The notes: generated by a model not told the origin, from the letters alone. DNA of 64,000 bases from Chitinimonas sp. BJYL2 (GCF_027257935.1 NZ_JANZKW010000003.1:186001-250000); one strand, 5' to 3'; shown: positions 7,021-15,549, numbered from the stretch's first letter. Made by a program: numbers and translations.

Positions 7021-8568
7021 ATGGCACCGTTGCACGTGGTCTGGTTCAAGCGTGACTTGCGGGTTCGCGATCATTGGCCGCTATACCGCGCCATGCAAGC
7101 CGGTCAGGTGATTGCACTGTACGGTGAGGAGCCCGCCCTGCGTGCGCTGCCGGATTTTTCGGATCGGCATCGGCTGTTCATCGACCAGAGTCTGGCCGAG
7201 CTGGCGCATGACTTGTCCCGCTTAGGCGTTCCTTTGTTCAGGTGGGCCGGCGAGGTGGTGGATGCCCTGCAGGTTTTGCGCGCGTGCCATCCGCTAGCGG
7301 GTTTGTGGAGTCATGAGGAAACCGGCAATCTCGCCAGCTATGCCCGTGACCGGGCAGTCGGGCGCTGGTGCCGTGACCAAGGTGTGCCCTGGCAGGAGAT
7401 CCCGCAGTTCGGCGTGGTGCGTCGTCTGGCCAGTCGCGATGACTGGCACGCGCACTGGTCCGCCTTCATGGCCTCCCCGATCGCGCCACTACCGCCGCCG
7501 CAAGCAACGCCGCTGCTGGTGCTGCACGACGATACCCGCTGGCAGCGGGTCCAGCCTCAGGCGGCACGGCTGGAGACTGCCGCCCAGCCCGGTGGTCGTC
7601 GTGCTGCGGTCGGTGTACTGACCGATTTTCTGACCGCGCGTTGCCAGCAATATCGCGGCGGCATCTCCAGTCCGCTGCGCGCTCCCACCGCGTGTTCACG
7701 CTTATCGCCATATCTTGCCTGGGGCAACCTGTCGGTACGCGAGGTCCTGCAGGCAACCCGTCGTCAGGCCCTGGCCTTGGGTGAATCGGCTGAGCACGCC
7801 CAGGCATGTGTGTCTTTGCGTCAGTTTGAATCCCGCTTGCATTGGCACTGCCATTTCATCCAGAAGCTGGAAATGGCACCCGCGCTGGAACAGCATTGCC
7901 TGCATCCGGGCTACGAGGGTCTGCGTGAACCCGGCTTGGCGGGTCCGCACTATGCTTCCTGGGCTGCGGGAGAGACAGGCTACCCACTGGTGGATGCCTG
8001 CATGGCCATGCTGACCCGGACAGGGTGGTTGAACTTCCGCATGCGCGCCATGCTGGTCAGCTTTGCCAGTTACAACCTCTGGCTCCATTGGCAGGCGCCT
8101 GCGTGGCACTTGGCGCGTCTGTTCACCGATTACGAGCCGGGTATCCACTACCCGCAGATACAGATGCAATCAGGGGTCACCGGTATCAATGCCTTGCGCA
8201 TCTATAACCCCATCAAGCAGGCCCAGGATCATGATCCGCACGGTCATTTTGTCCGCCGCTGGCTACCGGCATTGCGCCGTGTGCCGGATGCGTGGCTGTT
8301 CCAGCCCTGGTTGATGCCGGCATCGTTACAACGCCAAGTGGGGTTTCGCCTTGATGTGGACTACCCCGCACCGATAGTGGACTTCGATCAAAGCTACCGC
8401 GAAGCCAAGGCACGGTTTGCCCTGTGGCGACAGCAGCCGGGGATGCGTGAGATGGCCCGGCAGGTGTACGAGCGTCACGGTAGCCGGGCCAAGCAGCCCG
8501 TGCGTACTGCGCCGCGCGCCGCTTCCGGGCGCCAGTTGGGTCTGTTTCCCGAGGGAGGCAAGTCATGA
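7021..8568 (+). CDS. photolyase/cryptochrome-like FAD protein
   Basis: A 515-residue flavoprotein. The N-terminal photolyase Rossmann domain starts HVVWFKRDLRVRDHWPL (residues ~5-21), and the helical FAD-binding domain includes FESRLHWHCHFIQKLE, GYPLVDACMAML and WLNFRMRAMLVSFASYN. These belong to the deoxyribodipyrimidine photolyase superfamily; the exact class cannot be fixed by eye, and the unusual His-rich FAD region is typical of proteobacterial cryptochrome-like members. The start at 7021 is chosen because the family N terminus begins there. The stop overlaps the DUF2256 start (ATGA), making this the first gene of a four-gene operon. Confidence 0.88.
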   Translation: MAPLHVVWFKRDLRVRDHWPLYRAMQAGQVIALYGEEPALRALPDFSDRHRLFIDQSLAELAHDLSRLGVPLFRWAGEVVDALQVLRACHPLAGLWSHEETGNLASYARDRAVGRWCRDQGVPWQEIPQFGVVRRLASRDDWHAHWSAFMASPIAPLPPPQATPLLVLHDDTRWQRVQPQAARLETAAQPGGRRAAVGVLTDFLTARCQQYRGGISSPLRAPTACSRLSPYLAWGNLSVREVLQATRRQALALGESAEHAQACVSLRQFESRLHWHCHFIQKLEMAPALEQHCLHPGYEGLREPGLAGPHYASWAAGETGYPLVDACMAMLTRTGWLNFRMRAMLVSFASYNLWLHWQAPAWHLARLFTDYEPGIHYPQIQMQSGVTGINALRIYNPIKQAQDHDPHGHFVRRWLPALRRVPDAWLFQPWLMPASLQRQVGFRLDVDYPAPIVDFDQSYREAKARFALWRQQPGMREMARQVYERHGSRAKQPVRTAPRAASGRQLGLFPEGGKS

Positions 8569-8711
8569 AAATGCGCAAGAAGTCGATGCTGCCTACCAAG
8601 CTGTGTGTTGCCTGTGCCCGACCGTTCAGCTGGCGCAAGAAGTGGGCTGCCGTATGGGATGAGGTCCGGTATTGCTCCGAACGCTGTCGACATGCGCGAA
8701 AAGGGGGCTGA
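8565..8711 (+). CDS. DUF2256 small zinc-ribbon-like protein
   Basis: A 48-residue basic peptide starting MKMRKKSMLPTKLC. Two cysteine pairs, CVAC (residues ~14-17) and CSERC, together with the WRKKW core identify the DUF2256 family, which is often found beside cryptochrome/photolyase genes. The spacing suggests a zinc-knuckle fold. The function is unknown; a role in flavoprotein maturation or DNA contact is only a guess. The start overlaps the preceding stop (ATGA), and the TGA at 8709-8711 is one base before the next ATG. Confidence 0.85.
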   Translation: MKMRKKSMLPTKLCVACARPFSWRKKWAAVWDEVRYCSERCRHARKGG

Positions 8712-8712
8712 C

Positions 8713-10017
8713 ATGACACGACGAATCTGGTGGGTGCGCCGTGATGCCCGACTCCATGATCAGCATTGCCTGGCGGATGCCGCTGATCTGAGCGCCCTGC
8801 TGCCGGTGGTGGTGCTCGACGATACGGCGATACAGCCCGTCAGCATTGACGGGGTCAACCTGGGTTTTACCCGCCGCAGTGTGCGAGCCCAGCAATTCGT
8901 GCTGTCGGGCTGGCAGGCGCTGCGGTCGGCGTTGCGCGCACGCGGGAGTGATCTGCTGGTGTTACGCGGCCAGCCTGCCGTGTGCCTGGCTGAGCTGGCA
9001 AAGGTCTGGCGTGCGGATGAACTGGTGTGCAGTGAAGCCCAGGGCACCGAGGAGGCCGCCCAAGCGCAGGCACTGGCGTCGGCGCTGGCCGCCCGGGGCG
9101 TGGCGTTCAAATCGATCTGGCAGCACACCTTGCTGGCACCGTCGCAGTTGCCGTTCAGGCTCGACGACTTGCCGCGCGTTTTTACCGTGTTTCGTCAGGC
9201 GCTGGATCGGCAAGGCTGGGCAGCCGTGCCGCCACTGCCGGCGCCCAGCTGTCTGCCGCTGTGTGACCTGCATCCGGTACCCGGTCAGGTGTCCTTGCCG
9301 CACCCGGTTGAGCTGGATACCGATGTGCGGAGTGTCTTTCCCTTTGCGGCAGGGGAGTCCGCCGCCCTGCAACGCATGACCGACTATCTGTTCGGGTCGC
9401 AAGCAGTGCGGCATTACAAGGACAGCCGCAATGGCTTCATGGGGACGGACTATTCCAGCAAGTTTTCTCCCTGGCTGGCGCAGGGGCAGCTGAGTCCGCG
9501 TACTTTGCTGGCGGCCATTGAGACCCATATGGCCCAAGCGGGCCGGCATGAATCGGCCGAGTGGCTGGTGTTCGAATTGTTGTGGCGCGATTTCTTTGCC
9601 TGGAGTGCTGCGCGTCATGGTCGCCGTCTGTTCACGGTCACGGGCATGCAAGGTCAAACGCGGAACTGGCGCCATGACCTGAGCGATTTTGCGCACTGGT
9701 GTCAGGGGCAAACCGGTGATGCCCTGGTGGATGCAGGGCAGCTGGAACTCATCACTACCGGCTACATCGGCAACCGCGCGCGCCAGAACATGGCCAGTTA
9801 TCTGATCCATGATCTGGGTATAGATTGGCGTTGGGGAGCGGCCTGGTTCGAGCACCATTTGCTCGACTACGACCCGGCCAGCAATTATGGCAACTGGCAA
9901 TACTTGGCCGGTGTGGGCAATGATCCCCGCGCGGTGCGCCGCTTTGATACCCGTGCGCAGGCCCGGCGCTATGATCCGGAAGCCGCCTACCGGCAGACTT
10001 GGCTGTGCCATGAGTGA
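8713..10017 (+). CDS. DASH-family cryptochrome
   Basis: A 434-residue flavoprotein. The N terminus MTRRIWWVRRDARLHDQ is the photolyase-fold start, and the C-terminal half carries family-typical stretches FELLWRDFFAWSAARHG, TGYIGNRARQNMASYL and LLDYDPASNYGNWQYLAGVG. Cry-DASH proteins bind FAD and usually a folate antenna and repair pyrimidine dimers in single-stranded DNA. The start at 8713 is two bases after the DUF2256 stop, and the 3' end overlaps the next gene by eight bases. It lacks the C-terminal extension seen in eukaryotic DASH proteins. Confidence 0.9.
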   Translation: MTRRIWWVRRDARLHDQHCLADAADLSALLPVVVLDDTAIQPVSIDGVNLGFTRRSVRAQQFVLSGWQALRSALRARGSDLLVLRGQPAVCLAELAKVWRADELVCSEAQGTEEAAQAQALASALAARGVAFKSIWQHTLLAPSQLPFRLDDLPRVFTVFRQALDRQGWAAVPPLPAPSCLPLCDLHPVPGQVSLPHPVELDTDVRSVFPFAAGESAALQRMTDYLFGSQAVRHYKDSRNGFMGTDYSSKFSPWLAQGQLSPRTLLAAIETHMAQAGRHESAEWLVFELLWRDFFAWSAARHGRRLFTVTGMQGQTRNWRHDLSDFAHWCQGQTGDALVDAGQLELITTGYIGNRARQNMASYLIHDLGIDWRWGAAWFEHHLLDYDPASNYGNWQYLAGVGNDPRAVRRFDTRAQARRYDPEAAYRQTWLCHE

Positions 10018-11536
10018 GCTGCGACTGATTCTGGGCGATCAGCTTAACGCTGGGCATAGCTGGTTCCGCCAGCGCGATCCCGCGGTCTGCTATCTCCTGA
10101 TGGAGGTGCGCAGCGAGACGGACTATGTGCGCCACCATGCGCAAAAGGTGCTGGCGATCTTCGCCGCTATGCGCCGGTTTGCCGCGGCACTGGAACAGGC
10201 TGGCCACCGCGTGCAGTACCTGCGGATTGATGATCCGGCCAACCGCCAGAGCCTCGCCGCCAATGTGCAGGCGTGCCTGGCGTCGGGTGTGTTTTCCTGC
10301 TGGTCACGCATGCAAGCCGATGAATGGCGTGTGGAGTCGGCGCTGCAGTCACTCCAGACAGACTTGGCGCTGCCTTGCGATGTGGTGGACAGCGAGCACT
10401 TCCTTAACGCCCGCGATGCGCTGGCCAGCGCATTCCGGCAGCGCGTACCGCGCATGGAGACCTTCTACCGCGCCGAACGCCAGCGCTGGCAGTGCTTGCT
10501 GGAACCGGATGGCACCCCTATGGGCGGGCGCTGGAACTTCGATACGGAAAACCGTGCCCGCTGGCAGGGAGAACCGGCGGCGGTGGACTGGCCACAGGGT
10601 GGCCACGATCTGCGTGATCTCTGGGCGACCATTCGGCAAAGCGGCATCCAGACCTTGGGCGAGCCAGATGCCGAACACTGCCGCTGGCCGCTCACACGCC
10701 GTGAGGCGCGCACTTGGCTGCAGCACTTCATTACCCACGCCTTGCCGCATTTTGGGCGCTTTCAGGATGCCATGAGCACGCGCTCATCGACCCTGTTTCA
10801 TTCCGGTTTGAGCTTTGCCTTGAATATCAAGCTGCTGAATCCGCGTGAAGTGATTGAAGCGGCGGTTGGCGCCTATCTGGCGGGCAAGGTCGCACTGCCC
10901 AGTTGCGAGGGCTTTGTCCGGCAGATTCTGGGCTGGCGGGAATATGTGCGAGGGGTTTATTGGGCCAGGATGCCCGATTACCGCACGCTCAATGTGCTGG
11001 GCGCGCAGCGGCCGCTGCCGGGCTGGTTCTGGACCGGTGAGACCCAGATGGCCTGTTTACGGGAAGCCATTACACAATCGCTGCAGACGGCCTATGCGCA
11101 CCATATCCAGCGACTGATGGTCACAGGGAACTTTGCCATGCTGGCCGGCTGCCATCCGGACGAGGTGGATGCCTGGTATCTGGGGATCTATATCGATGCG
11201 TTTGAGTGGGTGGAGCTTCCCAACACCCGCGGCATGAGCCAGTTTGCCGATGGCGGCATCGTGGGCAGCAAGCCCTACTGCGGGTCGGCCAGTTACATGA
11301 GCAAGCAGTCGGACTACTGCGGCTCATGCTACTACGCCGCGCGTGACCGCCATGGCGAGCGGGCCTGCCCCTTGAACAGCCTGTATTGGCATTTTCATGC
11401 CCGCCACGCTGATCGTCTGAGCCGCAATCCCCGTCTGGCCATGCCCTATGCCGTGTGGCGCAAGCTGCCAGAAACGGAACAGCAAGCCACCTTGAAGCAA
11501 GCCGAGTTCTACCTGAGCCGGATCGAGACGCTCTGA
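10010..11536 (+). CDS. iron-sulfur (6-4) photolyase, FeS-BCP family
   Basis: A 508-residue protein beginning MSELRLILGDQLNAGHSW. Four cysteines at residues 349, 437, 440 and 453 (C-x2-C-x12-C for the last three) match almost number for number the 4Fe-4S ligands known for Agrobacterium PhrB (350, 438, 441, 454). Members of this family repair (6-4) photoproducts using FAD, a lumazine antenna and the cluster. The FAD-domain stretches LMVTGNFAMLAG and FEWVELPNTRGMSQFADGG are typical. The start overlaps the DASH gene by eight bases, indicating coupling. It is the last gene of the light-repair operon; only a weak hairpin without a T run follows. Confidence 0.92.
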   Translation: MSELRLILGDQLNAGHSWFRQRDPAVCYLLMEVRSETDYVRHHAQKVLAIFAAMRRFAAALEQAGHRVQYLRIDDPANRQSLAANVQACLASGVFSCWSRMQADEWRVESALQSLQTDLALPCDVVDSEHFLNARDALASAFRQRVPRMETFYRAERQRWQCLLEPDGTPMGGRWNFDTENRARWQGEPAAVDWPQGGHDLRDLWATIRQSGIQTLGEPDAEHCRWPLTRREARTWLQHFITHALPHFGRFQDAMSTRSSTLFHSGLSFALNIKLLNPREVIEAAVGAYLAGKVALPSCEGFVRQILGWREYVRGVYWARMPDYRTLNVLGAQRPLPGWFWTGETQMACLREAITQSLQTAYAHHIQRLMVTGNFAMLAGCHPDEVDAWYLGIYIDAFEWVELPNTRGMSQFADGGIVGSKPYCGSASYMSKQSDYCGSCYYAARDRHGERACPLNSLYWHFHARHADRLSRNPRLAMPYAVWRKLPETEQQATLKQAEFYLSRIETL

Positions 11537-11599
11537 GGCGCGGCGGCGGGCAACCCTCACGGTAACCCGTCGCCTCCTCATCGTTGCTGGCTGGGTGAC

Positions 11600-12223
11600 T
11601 TACAGGACTTTCTTGATGTCCTGATAATGACCGCGGGTCTCCAGCGTCACCGTGACCGGTGCCGAACCCCGGTTGCGCCAGAACCAGCCATGGTGCCCAT
11701 CGAACGCGGCCTCCAGCATGCCAGCCTCGCCCGCTGATCCTTTGCCCTTGCCGTAGCCGTGGTACTTGATCGTCTGGCCTTGGTCGCCATGGGTGTCGTA
11801 GTTCACCACGCCACCCTGCACCTGCCAGCGGAAGTCGATGCGATCGCCCTTGTTCATGGCCAGCTTGATCTCGGTGGCCTCATTGGGCTTCAGCGTCACC
11901 GTCATTTGATCCTGGCGCGTGCCTGCGTCCGGTGTGGCGACCTCTGCTGTGACTGGGCCGGCCGGTGCCGGCGCAGGCACGGCCGGCGCAACGGCCTCTG
12001 CCGTACTGGCACCCGTCGCTTCGGCTGCCAGCTGGGTCTTGATCTCGCCCATCCGGGTCAGTCCCAGGGACTGGCCGATGCCGGTGGGGTCGATGGCATA
12101 TTCGGCGGGCAGGACTACGGTGATCAGCAGTACCGCAGCGATGACGATAGCAGCCAGGGTTGACTGGATCAGTTGCCGGCTGCTGGGTAGCTCGGCGCGG
12201 CTGGGCATATCCGTGTTGTACAT
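11600..12223 (-). CDS. single-pass membrane-anchored periplasmic protein
   Basis: A 207-residue protein. A short cytoplasmic tail (MYNTDMPSRAE) is followed by one membrane helix (residues ~19-41), an Ala/Pro-rich linker (~75-105) and a beta-rich periplasmic domain with GDRIDFRWQVQGGVVNYDTHG and HHGWFWRNRG. It resembles proteins annotated as transmembrane anchor proteins that sit next to HupE/UreJ-type genes. The start at 12223 is preferred over an upstream ATG because the family begins near MYNT. It lies 16 bases downstream of the HupE-like gene, so it is probably in the same operon. The role is unknown; a metal- or envelope-related function is inferred from its neighbours. Confidence 0.65.
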   Translation of the reverse strand: MYNTDMPSRAELPSSRQLIQSTLAAIVIAAVLLITVVLPAEYAIDPTGIGQSLGLTRMGEIKTQLAAEATGASTAEAVAPAVPAPAPAGPVTAEVATPDAGTRQDQMTVTLKPNEATEIKLAMNKGDRIDFRWQVQGGVVNYDTHGDQGQTIKYHGYGKGKGSAGEAGMLEAAFDGHHGWFWRNRGSAPVTVTLETRGHYQDIKKVL

Positions 12224-12239
12224 GGTGTTTCCTCTGGGT

Positions 12240-12977
12240 TCAGGCGACGAAGTAGCCGGTGAGCTGCATCCCCACGAGGATGAAGCCGGCACACATCATG
12301 GCGATATTGGCGGTGTAGGCATGGCGCAGGAAACTGTCGGTCCGGCGCCAGTAGCTCATCAGGATGAGAATGGCTGACAGGGCAAGCAGCTGGCCGATCT
12401 CCACACCGACATTGAATGCCAGCAGGTTCGGCAACAGACCATCGCGCGCGATCTCGTACTCCTGAACCTTGGTGGCCAACCCCAGGCCATGAAACAGGCC
12501 GAAGATCAGCGTGGCGGTGGCGGTATCCGGCTGGTATCCGAACCAGCGCTGGAACGTGCCGACGTTATCCAGCGCTTTGTACACGACGGACAAACCGATG
12601 ATCGCGTCGATCAGGTAGCCACTGATACCTATACCGAAGTACACCCCCAGCAACATGATGGTCGAGTGCCCGATGGCGAACAGGCTCACATACAGCCCGA
12701 TATCGCGTAGCCGGTAGAGAAAGAAAATGACACCGAAGAGAAACAGCAGATGGTCATAACCGGTGACCATGTGCTTGGCACCCAGATAAGCAAAGGGCAA
12801 CAGATGTACACCCGTGATTTCCTGGATATAGCCCTTGTCGCCGTCAGCCACGCCATGAGCCATGGCTGCCCCGCTGAGCCATAGCAGGCAGCAGAGCGCC
12901 CAGAGCACGCGGCCCGGGCTCAAGCCGGGCACGGCGCGCAAAGCCTCCGCGCCGGCAGCCGTGATCGTTCTATACAT
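12240..12977 (-). CDS. HupE/UreJ-family membrane protein
   Basis: A 245-residue protein with a signal-like first helix (residues ~22-40, ending at AMAHG) and about six further membrane helices. Conserved His/Asp positions typical of HupE/UreJ-2 proteins are seen in TGYDHLLFLFGVIFF, AIGHSTIML and FGLFHGLGLA. Classical family members move nickel or cobalt; this branch is poorly characterised. It lies between the His-rich protein and the membrane-anchor protein on the same strand. Confidence 0.8.
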   Translation of the reverse strand: MYRTITAAGAEALRAVPGLSPGRVLWALCCLLWLSGAAMAHGVADGDKGYIQEITGVHLLPFAYLGAKHMVTGYDHLLFLFGVIFFLYRLRDIGLYVSLFAIGHSTIMLLGVYFGIGISGYLIDAIIGLSVVYKALDNVGTFQRWFGYQPDTATATLIFGLFHGLGLATKVQEYEIARDGLLPNLLAFNVGVEIGQLLALSAILILMSYWRRTDSFLRHAYTANIAMMCAGFILVGMQLTGYFVA

Positions 12978-13040
12978 GATGGTTGATCCTGTTCTTGATT
13001 GAATGGAGGGCTGCGCATGTAGCCCGGCATCTCAAGCAAG

Positions 13041-13379
13041 TCAGGTTCTGGGTGGGCGCTCGAACGGGGCGGGTGGTGCGGCGATCAGGGAGAAGTGATA
13101 CGGGAACTGCCGCAGCGTGGCGGCCTGGATACCCGGTATGACAAAGGTAGGCAGCATCTTGCCGGGATCGTGGGAGTGATCAGCGCCGTGTGTATGCGTG
13201 TAGCCCGAGTCGTCATGTGCAGGGTGGTGAGCATGATCGTGGAGGTGCACGTGCTCATGCACTGCAGCCGGATGCGCAGTATGCGCCACGCTGCCATGAG
13301 CAAGGCCAGCGATCAGTGGCACAAGCATCATGGCCCAGAGCAGCAGGGCGGGCAGCAATTGACGCGGGATGGATTTCAT
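13041..13379 (-). CDS. His-rich exported protein
   Basis: A 112-residue protein. MKSIPRQLLPALLLWAMMLV followed by IAGLAHG forms a signal peptide. The middle holds about a dozen histidines within some 32 residues (HEHVHLHDHAHHPAH, then THTHGADHSHD), a likely metal-binding stretch. The C terminus (residues ~80-112) is Pro-rich. It lies immediately upstream of the HupE/UreJ-like gene, suggesting metal buffering or sensing for that system. The start at 13379 has no Shine-Dalgarno sequence but overlaps the stop of a 14-codon upstream ORF. A GTG at 13445 in the same frame is an alternative start. Confidence 0.6.
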   Translation of the reverse strand: MKSIPRQLLPALLLWAMMLVPLIAGLAHGSVAHTAHPAAVHEHVHLHDHAHHPAHDDSGYTHTHGADHSHDPGKMLPTFVIPGIQAATLRQFPYHFSLIAAPPAPFERPPRT

Positions 13380-13420
13380 AAGGCAAACAGGACAAGTCGC
13401 ACCAGTTTGCCGTGGATCAT
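13376..13420 (-). CDS. possible leader peptide, coupled to the His-rich gene
   Basis: A 14-codon ORF, MIHGKLVRLVLFAL, starting at the ATG at 13420-13418. Its TGA overlaps the ATG of the His-rich gene. The sequence spanning its end contains the inverted repeat GGCAAAC/GTTTGCC (13382-13388 and 13405-13411). This could be translational coupling or attenuation; it could also be chance. Confidence 0.3.
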   Translation of the reverse strand: MIHGKLVRLVLFAL

Positions 13421-13470
13421 GAATGCCTGACAACTGCAGGTGCACCTGGCCGGCGGTAGGGCTGCGCCCG

Positions 13471-14091
13471 CTACTTTATCTGCACGGTCACCCCTTGCTT
13501 GAGGCAATGCACACTCGCCAGTTCGGTGGCGGATAGTGCCGCCAAGCGCGCGCGGTCATCGATCCGTACGCCCCACACGCGCTGGGTAGGCCCAGCGACG
13601 CGTCCCGAAAGCACGATGGCGGAGCGGGTGGATTCTCCCGGCAAGCTGCAGCGAGCCAAACGCGCATGGGCCGGCAGGGTGGGGAGGTCCTGGCTTTCTG
13701 TCAGGGCATAGCGTGCTGCCTTGCCGGGTAGCTGTGCAATCTGCCGGGCATACACGGCAACGTGTTGTGCCCCTTTAGCCAGAATCAGCATATCGCCAGC
13801 GCTGGGGGTGTGCGCAAGCTGATACACCAGACGCCAATGTTCTCCCAATTGCACAGGTGCGACGAAGGCGCGAACGTACTCCACGCCTTGCAGCTCTGCC
13901 CGCAGTGGCGGTGTCTCGGTTTCGGTCACCGGCGCTGTGCTGTCGATGGGTGTTGAGACCACTGGGGGCTCGCCTTGCAGCGCATGCACGGGCGCTGTCA
14001 GGATCGTGAGTACGGTCAGGCAGGCCAGCCATATGGACTGGCGGGCAATCGGCGCGGTCTGCCATGGCGTCGGGTCAGCGAGTGTGATCAT
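13471..14091 (-). CDS. hypothetical exported protein
   Basis: A 206-residue protein. An N-terminal hydrophobic segment (residues ~20-38, WLACLTVLTILTAPVHA) looks like a signal peptide or anchor. A Pro/Thr-rich linker and a mixed alpha/beta domain follow, including EHWRLVYQLAHTPSAGDMLILAKG. No known family is recognised. The ATG at 14091 overlaps the TGA of the upstream glycosyltransferase-phosphatase gene, so the two are probably translated together. Confidence 0.6.
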   Translation of the reverse strand: MITLADPTPWQTAPIARQSIWLACLTVLTILTAPVHALQGEPPVVSTPIDSTAPVTETETPPLRAELQGVEYVRAFVAPVQLGEHWRLVYQLAHTPSAGDMLILAKGAQHVAVYARQIAQLPGKAARYALTESQDLPTLPAHARLARCSLPGESTRSAIVLSGRVAGPTQRVWGVRIDDRARLAALSATELASVHCLKQGVTVQIK

Positions 14092-15488
14092 GCTGTTACC
14101 CTCATGCCGCCGGTGCTTGCCTGAACCTGTGGGCCCAGCTCGCCCAGGTGCGTGAGGGGCAAGCCGGCCATGCGCACCAGTGGGGAACGGGGGCGGTAGG
14201 CGAACCCTTGGTGCACGCTGCGGATCAGGCAGATATCGTTGTCACCGTCACCGACCATCAGGGAGTGCCGGAACGGCATGCCGCTAAAGTCTTCAAGATG
14301 GACCAGCACATTCCGCTTGCAGATGGGGTGTGCCATGCAGCCTTGTTCGTGACGGAACAGGTCATTGATGCGAATCTCGCCCGTCGCCTCGCCGTTACTG
14401 AAACTCAGCACATGTGCTACCGCGAAATCAGCAAAAACCCGTTTGCGGACAATGTCTGCGGCGATGAAATAGCTGTCTGTCACCAATCCTACGCGGTAAC
14501 CCTGCCGCCGTAGGGCCACCACGGCTTCCACGGCGCCGGCTTGCAGCGGGATCGATTTGGCGACCTTGACGAACAAGTCCTTGGGTACGCCTTGGAGTGC
14601 GCGAGCGATGCTGGCGGTGCGCGTGGCTGCATCCAGTTCGTGATGATCCAGTAGCTCGGCTAGCACCTTGTCCAACCCGGCTGCCGCGGCGAGATGCTCG
14701 ATGAAACGACCTTCGAGCAAGGTGCCATCCATGTCGAATAGCGCCAGTTTTCCGCCGGGCTCAATGGCGTGGGCGATCACCTCGATCTCCGCACTGAGCT
14801 GCCGCTCATGTTCCATGATCTCGAGCAGCAGCTCGGGTTTGAGCCGGCCCACCATCTCAGCCCGACGCAGGATCGCCCGGCTGACCTCGATCGCCATCTT
14901 GCCGAGCTGATCCAGCGGCTTGCTGTCGTGCTCCACCAGGCCCACATCCACCTCCACCACAGCGGCACCCATGAAGTGGGCGTCGATCAGCAGCCCCACA
15001 TCCACCCCGAAGTCATCTTCGAAGTGCAGCCGGGTGAGCAGTTCGGTGCGTGCCGCCATGATGCCGCCTAGAGGTTGACCATAAGCAGACAGCTCGGGGA
15101 ACAGGGTCTTGAGCAGGGGGCGTGCAGTCAGCTCCGTCACTCGGCCCGAGGCACGGCTAAAGCGCGCCTTGACGAAATCCGCGCCTCCATGGAGTGGTGC
15201 CAGCATGCGGTCGATCAGTGCAGGGTCAAGGCGGCGCATATCGGCATCGAGATAGAGCACGAAATCCGTATGCACTTCGGTCAGGGCGTCCCGCATGGAG
15301 GGACCTTTGCCTAGCAGGGTGCTGGTGATCACATGCGCGCCTGCTGCGCGCGCGAGCATGACCGTATCGTCAATCGAGCCATCATCTACCACCACGACCT
15401 TGGTCACGGCTGGATGTGTGAGCGCAAACCGGATCACGGTCTGAATGTTTTCAGCCTCATTGAGGGCGGGGATGGCGACAGTCAGCAT
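14088..15488 (-). CDS. glycosyltransferase (GpgS/GT81-like) fused to HAD phosphatase
   Basis: A 466-residue two-domain enzyme. Residues ~1-235 form a GT-A glycosyltransferase: AIPALNEAENI, VVVVDDGS, the metal motif DADM and the segment GRVTELTARPLL...QPLGG, which closely resembles glucosyl-3-phosphoglycerate synthase (GT81). Residues ~245-440 form a SerB-like HAD hydrolase with motif I FDMDGTLLEG, motif II/III region GLVTDSY and motif IV GDGDND. If the match is right, one polypeptide would join an NDP-sugar to a phosphorylated acceptor and then dephosphorylate the product, as GpgS and GpgP do for glucosylglycerate. This activity is inference. The start at 15488 follows GGAG by about eight bases. 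It shares an operator-like repeat with the marR gene. Confidence 0.75.
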   Translation of the reverse strand: MLTVAIPALNEAENIQTVIRFALTHPAVTKVVVVDDGSIDDTVMLARAAGAHVITSTLLGKGPSMRDALTEVHTDFVLYLDADMRRLDPALIDRMLAPLHGGADFVKARFSRASGRVTELTARPLLKTLFPELSAYGQPLGGIMAARTELLTRLHFEDDFGVDVGLLIDAHFMGAAVVEVDVGLVEHDSKPLDQLGKMAIEVSRAILRRAEMVGRLKPELLLEIMEHERQLSAEIEVIAHAIEPGGKLALFDMDGTLLEGRFIEHLAAAAGLDKVLAELLDHHELDAATRTASIARALQGVPKDLFVKVAKSIPLQAGAVEAVVALRRQGYRVGLVTDSYFIAADIVRKRVFADFAVAHVLSFSNGEATGEIRINDLFRHEQGCMAHPICKRNVLVHLEDFSGMPFRHSLMVGDGDNDICLIRSVHQGFAYRPRSPLVRMAGLPLTHLGELGPQVQASTGGMRVTA

Positions 15489-15532
15489 GATGGGTCTCCG
15501 ATATGGGATAGATACCGCCGCGAGGGTGGTGC

Positions 15533-15549
15533 ATTTGCACAAATGTAAT
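15533..15549. promoter_or_regulatory. operator-like repeat copy 1 upstream of the GT-HAD gene
   Basis: ATTTGCACAAATGTAAT, 45 bases upstream of the glycosyltransferase-HAD start. The first 12 bases are a near palindrome. A 16/17-identical copy lies upstream of the divergent MarR gene. MarR-type regulators bind such short palindromes, so this is a candidate site for the neighbouring MarR protein. The 383-base gene-free stretch 15489-15871 holds this site, its partner at 15782 and a terminator at 15619. Confidence 0.55.

Noticed and set aside
11537-11599. Terminator after the photolyase operon
   Set aside because: A GCGGCGGG/CCCGTCGC hairpin exists but is imperfect and has no T run, so it was not listed as a terminator.
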